Shown here in pieces: positions 60,991 through 64,000 of a DNA stretch of 64,000 nt. The notes below the pieces were generated by a model that ran no database searches, had not been told where the DNA came from, and was given only the letters and a program-made list of their open reading frames with translations. Each line of letters begins with the position of its first letter. Position 1 is the first letter of the stretch. This DNA is from Spartobacteria bacterium (GTDB lineage Bacteria > Verrucomicrobiota > Verrucomicrobiia > Chthoniobacterales > UBA10450). The stretch is taken from contig JAJPGZ010000002.1 of assembly GCA_021325495.1 (NCBI GenBank), positions 310,001 through 374,000 of the forward strand. The letters run 5' to 3'. A program made the position numbers and the translations under genes.

Positions 60991-61935
60991 ATGAACGCAC
61001 TAAACATTTCTGCCGAGCGACTCGAACACCTTCGCCATCTCGAAGCACATCTTTGCGAGCAGATCCGCGGACAAGATCATGTGATTCCTCGCATCGTAGC
61101 CGCACTTCATCGCGGCGAACTGGGCCTGACAAGTTCCACTCGTCCTCTTGGCAGTTTTCTGTTTTTAGGTCCGACAGGCGTCGGAAAAACAGAAACGACA
61201 ATTGCGTTTACTGACTACTTGTTAGGCGGCGAAAAGCTCTTCCGCTTCGACATGTCCGAATATCAGACGCAAGAGAGCGTCGCTGTTTTGATCGGCGGCC
61301 GGGTCGGTGAGGTCGGCCTGCTCGGCCTGGCACGCTCGAAATCGGCAACCGGCACGTTGCTCTTCGACGAGATCGAAAAAGCGCATCCGCGCGTGCTCGA
61401 TTTATTTCTGCAAATCCTCGATGCCGCACGCGTCACGATGGCCAGCGGCGATACACTGGACCTCAGTGCCTTTTACATCGTGTTCACGTCCAACATCGCT
61501 GCATCCGAAATCCTGACGTTGCAGCACTCCTCGTTCACGACAATGGAGCGTCACGTCCTGACAAAGGCGCAACGCACACTGCGTCCTGAACTCTACGCAC
61601 GCATTGCGGAGAAGTTGGTTTTCAACCGCCTCAGCTACGACGTGCAAATGGAAATCGCGCGGTTTCACATCTCGCGAGAGCTTTCGTTCCTGCGCGACAA
61701 AGGCTTTCACCTGATCGCTGGTCCGCAGGTCATTTCGTTTGTTATGCAGCGCGGGTTTCATCCGCGCTTGGGAGCGCGGCCATTGCGTGATGCAATTGAG
61801 AAACATCTACGCGGCGCAATTGCGGATGCGACATTTGCGCAGGTTCGTTCGTCCACGTTGGAGTTCGTCGTTTGCGCTAACGAATTGGTCGTGCGGCCGT
61901 CTGACCCGAATACGCGATCAGCTCCAATCCCGTGA
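60991..61935 (+). CDS. Clp/Hsp100 D2-like single-ring AAA+ ATPase
   Basis: A 314-residue protein from ATG 60991. Walker A FLFLGPTGVGKTET (near 54), Walker B GTLLFDEIEKAHP (near 120), sensor 1 FTSNIAA, arginine finger LRPELYARIAEKLVFNRL (near 197) and sensor 2 GARPLRDAIEKHL are all present, as in the second AAA+ ring of ClpB/ClpA. The pore-loop position that reads GYVG in ClpB is GEVG here, so the substrate-gripping Tyr is missing. No N-domain or first ring. It diverges from the VirB2 pilin gene. It may help T4SS assembly or DNA transfer; this is inference. Confidence 0.75.
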   Translation: MNALNISAERLEHLRHLEAHLCEQIRGQDHVIPRIVAALHRGELGLTSSTRPLGSFLFLGPTGVGKTETTIAFTDYLLGGEKLFRFDMSEYQTQESVAVLIGGRVGEVGLLGLARSKSATGTLLFDEIEKAHPRVLDLFLQILDAARVTMASGDTLDLSAFYIVFTSNIAASEILTLQHSSFTTMERHVLTKAQRTLRPELYARIAEKLVFNRLSYDVQMEIARFHISRELSFLRDKGFHLIAGPQVISFVMQRGFHPRLGARPLRDAIEKHLRGAIADATFAQVRSSTLEFVVCANELVVRPSDPNTRSAPIP

Positions 61936-62107
61936 TGATCTGCGCACCCGCAGTGGCGCGTCCGGCAGTCCGCGTGGGAGGAACGGGCGGAACAGCCGAG
62001 AGCGCTGCGAGGACGGCGCAGATGATCATCCCTGAGAAACGGGCAGCAAATCTGCGAGTCTGTGGGAAGACAGGGCGGGACACAGTCTCGCGGCGGCGCA
62101 GCCGCAT
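61932..62107. repeat. Diverged direct repeat of about 180 bp, left copy (partner at 63743)
   Basis: Begins GTGATGATCTGCGCACCCGC and ends GGCGCAGCCGCAT, with a shared internal run around GCAGATGATCA and GAGTCTGTGGG. The copy at 63743-63930 matches at both ends and less in the middle. It overlaps the last codons of the Clp-like gene. The GATGATCTGCGC end and the internal GCGCAGATGATC form an imperfect inverted repeat. Confidence 0.65.
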
Positions 62108-62811
62108 CAAGGTTCAGAGGCTTTTACCGTGCAGTCTCGGCCGTTCGGGGCCGCGTTCTTGAGTAGCTTAATGTCACTTAGATTTTCGCGCTTATGAACG
62201 AGGCGTAGCGGGTATTTTGAATGGTGTTCCAAAAAGCGTGCGGGCAGTACGGGATCAATCCAGATAGGAACACTGCACGCGTCGCAACTCGTAGTCAGGA
62301 GTTGAGTTTCTATTGAGAACCCCTCGGCGGCCGCGAAGTGCGCAAGGATATCATCGAACGGAATTTCATGGTCGATGTGCGCCTCGCTGACTGGAAAAGT
62401 AGCTCCGGAGAAATCGGACACGAAAGTGAAGGATACGCCGATCCGTCGTTGTTTGAATTCCTCGATCACAGGTCGAACAAGTTGTCGAAAGGATTGGCGA
62501 TTCAATATTCCGATACCTTGCAGGCATGACGGAACACCAAAATCCGTAGCAACACCATCGACACGCTCGACCCAGAAACACAGCGACGGGTGATCGGGGG
62601 CATAATCGACATATAGGCGTTTTATCCCATTGCCAATCTTTTGGTCGCGATCGACATGGCATTGAAGCAGATCGGTGACGGCTCGGATGTGCGCAGGATC
62701 TGTAATCGTCTCGCCTGGCAAATACGCGGCCCGGATTTCCGCCATCCACAGACGCACCTTATCGCGCGAGGAAAATGCGCGACCGCCAAAAGTATAACTC
62801 CTGCGAGCCAC
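62107..62811 (-). CDS. DCL-family (DUF3223) protein
   Basis: A 234-residue protein. The N-terminal 110 residues fit the DCL/DUF3223 domain: FSSRDKVRLWMAEIRAAY, DLLQCHVDRDQKIGNGIKRLYVDY and LCFWVERVDGVATDFGVPSCL. The domain is known from the plant DCL protein (plastid rRNA maturation) and from RNA polymerase IV/V tails, and appears in bacterial islands with unknown role. The C-terminal half (ETQLLTTSCDACSVPIWIDPVLPARFLEHHSKYPLRLVHKREN) has a CxxC pair. It lies between the two diverged repeats, with a GNAT gene upstream on the same strand. Confidence 0.7.
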   Translation of the reverse strand: MARRSYTFGGRAFSSRDKVRLWMAEIRAAYLPGETITDPAHIRAVTDLLQCHVDRDQKIGNGIKRLYVDYAPDHPSLCFWVERVDGVATDFGVPSCLQGIGILNRQSFRQLVRPVIEEFKQRRIGVSFTFVSDFSGATFPVSEAHIDHEIPFDDILAHFAAAEGFSIETQLLTTSCDACSVPIWIDPVLPARFLEHHSKYPLRLVHKRENLSDIKLLKNAAPNGRDCTVKASEP

Positions 62812-62872
62812 GGAGGAATATAGCGCAGCCGTGCCTCGGTTGCCGCCAGTCAGTCTGCGCCACTCGCGCGGA

Positions 62873-63295
62873 TTACTTTGTGACTAACACCTTTTGATAA
62901 ACCGTAACATCGTTTCCGCTACGGATGTTGAAGAACGAAACAGTTGGCAGATATCCGAACTTTCGAAACAATCCCTCGCTCCGTTCATTCCCCACGCGGA
63001 TCGTGCATTGTGCGATCCGGGTCCGAAGCTCGACAGCTCGAGTCTCGGCAGACTTGAGGAGCCACGATCCTATACCTGTGCCCTCCGCGTCTGGACGCAC
63101 CGATAAGTGATCAATCTCGCCTTGGTACCATTGCACCCGCTTTGCTTCGACAACGCCGACGAGGCGACCGTCGCCCGCAAAACGACAGATGTAATTATCA
63201 GCTGCTTCCAGGACCTTCTGAGCCGTGTACTTTTTGGTGAGCTTGTTCCGGTCGTTGATGAGTTCGGCTATTGCCCGTGCGGTCTCGGTTTGCAT
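62873..63295 (-). CDS. GNAT-family N-acetyltransferase
   Basis: A 140-residue protein. DHLSVRPDAEGTGIGSWLLKSAETRA (about 61-86) contains the acetyl-CoA-binding R/Q-x-x-G-x-G/A pattern, followed by IRVGNERSEGLFRKFGYLP, the usual Asn/Gly-Phe-x-Pro end of the fold. Complete and of typical length. The substrate is unknown; in this setting it could be a toxin, a resistance factor or a metabolic cargo enzyme. It lies between the diverged repeats, upstream of the DCL gene. Confidence 0.82.
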   Translation of the reverse strand: MQTETARAIAELINDRNKLTKKYTAQKVLEAADNYICRFAGDGRLVGVVEAKRVQWYQGEIDHLSVRPDAEGTGIGSWLLKSAETRAVELRTRIAQCTIRVGNERSEGLFRKFGYLPTVSFFNIRSGNDVTVYQKVLVTK

Positions 63296-63396
63296 TACAA
63301 TACGATAACCGACGAGCCCGTCCGTGGCGATTCCCGGTTACGCCGGCAACTGTACGTTCCCCTCAACCGAGAATCGATACCGACCGGTTCAGCGGC

Positions 63397-63469
63397 GAGC
63401 GAGCACAGTCAAGGTGGAGCGCAGTGCCAGCGAGCAATACCTTTACGGCGCACAGCGAGCGATAGAATC
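63397..63469. repeat. 73-bp direct repeat, right copy (partner at 43121)
   Basis: Matches 43121-43192 from GAGCGAGCAC to ATAGAATC, with few substitutions. Same orientation as the left copy, about 20.3 kb away. Confidence 0.75.
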
Positions 63470-63529
63470 GAGAGGCGATTCACGTAAGCTAGTCTGGATA
63501 CTCCAGCGGCAACGGTTAAAGTGATCGCG

Positions 63530-63694
63530 ATGGTTAGGTCACTGGACGAATCCTGCTGTCCTACAGACTGCGGATTGATTGGAGATGATTCGCCTCTGCT
63601 TGAATTGCTGCCGGTTGGGAGCACTGAACGGGATAAGGCGGAGTGCGTCCGCAAACTGCTTCAACTGGCGTTGGAGTTGGAAGACGATCTTTAA
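63530..63694 (+). CDS. Possible 54-residue acidic protein
   Basis: ATG at 63530 to TAA at 63692-63694. The product has a Cys-rich start (SCCPTDCG) and an acidic amphipathic helix (SPLLELLPVGSTERDKAE, then LLQLALELEDDL). The compact, non-repetitive sequence between two repeats makes it plausible, but there is no good ribosome binding site and no family match. Confidence 0.3.
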   Translation: MVRSLDESCCPTDCGLIGDDSPLLELLPVGSTERDKAECVRKLLQLALELEDDL

Positions 63695-63742
63695 TCAGTC
63701 GAAATTTGGACAGCGGTTTGCCGCCGCGATGAGCCTCAAAAC

Positions 63743-63930
63743 GTGATGATCTGCGCACCCGCAGTAGAGCGGCAGCCGTAGCGTAGGGGAGCGCGGGCGC
63801 GGAGTGGAGACGGAGGCGAGAGCCGGCGAGGACGGGGCAGATGATCACCCACTAGAACAACAACGGGCAGCAAACTCGCGAGTCTGTGGGGAGACAGGGC
63901 GGGCACAGTCTCGCCGCGGCGCAGCCGCAT
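63743..63930. repeat. Diverged direct repeat, right copy (partner at 61932)
   Basis: Same ends as 61932-62107 (GTGATGATCTGCGCACCCGC to GGCGCAGCCGCAT), diverged centre. Same orientation. The two copies flank the DCL and GNAT genes. Confidence 0.65.
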
Positions 63931-64000
63931 GGACGGAACCGTTTCGGGCCGAAGTACTGTGACTCCAGACGACGATTATTTGCGCTCCGGATGTCCAGTT

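Larger units (their letters stand above)
63296..64000. other. Repeat-rich end of the window with little coding
   Basis: About 700 bp containing the right copies of two direct repeats (63397-63469 and 63743-63930) and one possible short gene (63530-63694). No integrase, tRNA or terminal att site is seen before the window ends. Confidence 0.5.

Noticed and set aside
61932-63930. Integron cassette array with attC sites
   Set aside because: The repeats lack RYYYAAC/GTTRRRY core sites and no IntI integrase is seen.

Overview
The window looks like a GC-rich Gram-negative chromosome, most likely from the Verrucomicrobia (Spartobacteria/Chthoniobacter-like). This is inferred from gene content: a dnaK-groS-groL cluster, paired ExbD genes with TPR proteins, a DUF4912 protein, a Prc-type protease, a MurU/AmgK pair and a heptose adenylyltransferase. 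No 16S rRNA is present, so the placement is tentative. All counts below were made by eye.

Positions 1 to about 40,510 are core chromosome. In order they hold: dnaK-groS-groL; a zinc-ribbon protein and thyA; a secreted esterase and an L,D-transpeptidase; a seven-gene operon on the minus strand (prc, two TPR proteins, exbB, two exbD, and a TonB-like protein with a PA14-like C-terminus); an MBL-fold hydrolase; murU-amgK; an aspartic protease; two APC permeases; a DUF4912 protein; lipid kinase-rfaE2-purN; cdd-mnmG-plsY-gpsA; metF; a glycosyltransferase/epimerase/MgtE/sulfite-oxidase-like run; a MutM-like glycosylase; trxB; a GT4 glycosyltransferase with a GNAT protein; and a lipoprotein hydrolase. 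This part is peppered with two short dispersed motifs. AAGATCGACA/TGTCGATCTT occurs about 70 times, roughly equally on both strands. CCTAACRA/TYGTTAGG occurs about 45 times. Both occur in genes in every reading frame, and between genes.

At 40,543 a tRNA-Thr gene is broken just after its anticodon loop. A 320-bp att-like stretch and a complete second tRNA-Thr(UGU) follow. From there to 64,000 the first motif nearly vanishes (one exact copy), which marks an integrated island. The island carries an XRE regulator, small DNA-binding-like proteins, an Mrr-like nuclease fused to a large unknown region, a three-gene nuclease-like micro-operon, and a conjugation (Trb/VirB type IV secretion) cluster covering VirB2, B3, B4, B5, B6, B8, B9 and B10. 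A 1,400-residue GHKL-ATPase/DUF3883 protein is inserted in the opposite direction inside that cluster. A Clp-like AAA+ gene diverges from the pilin gene. VirB11, VirD4, relaxase and integrase are not visible and may lie beyond position 64,000. The right end has diverged direct repeats around a DCL-family gene and a GNAT gene.

The observations most worth following are the two dispersed motifs (possible DNA-uptake or genome-architecture signals), their blackout over the island, the unusual TonB-like protein, the Clp-like ATPase next to a T4SS without VirB11, and the candidate defence genes carried as island cargo.
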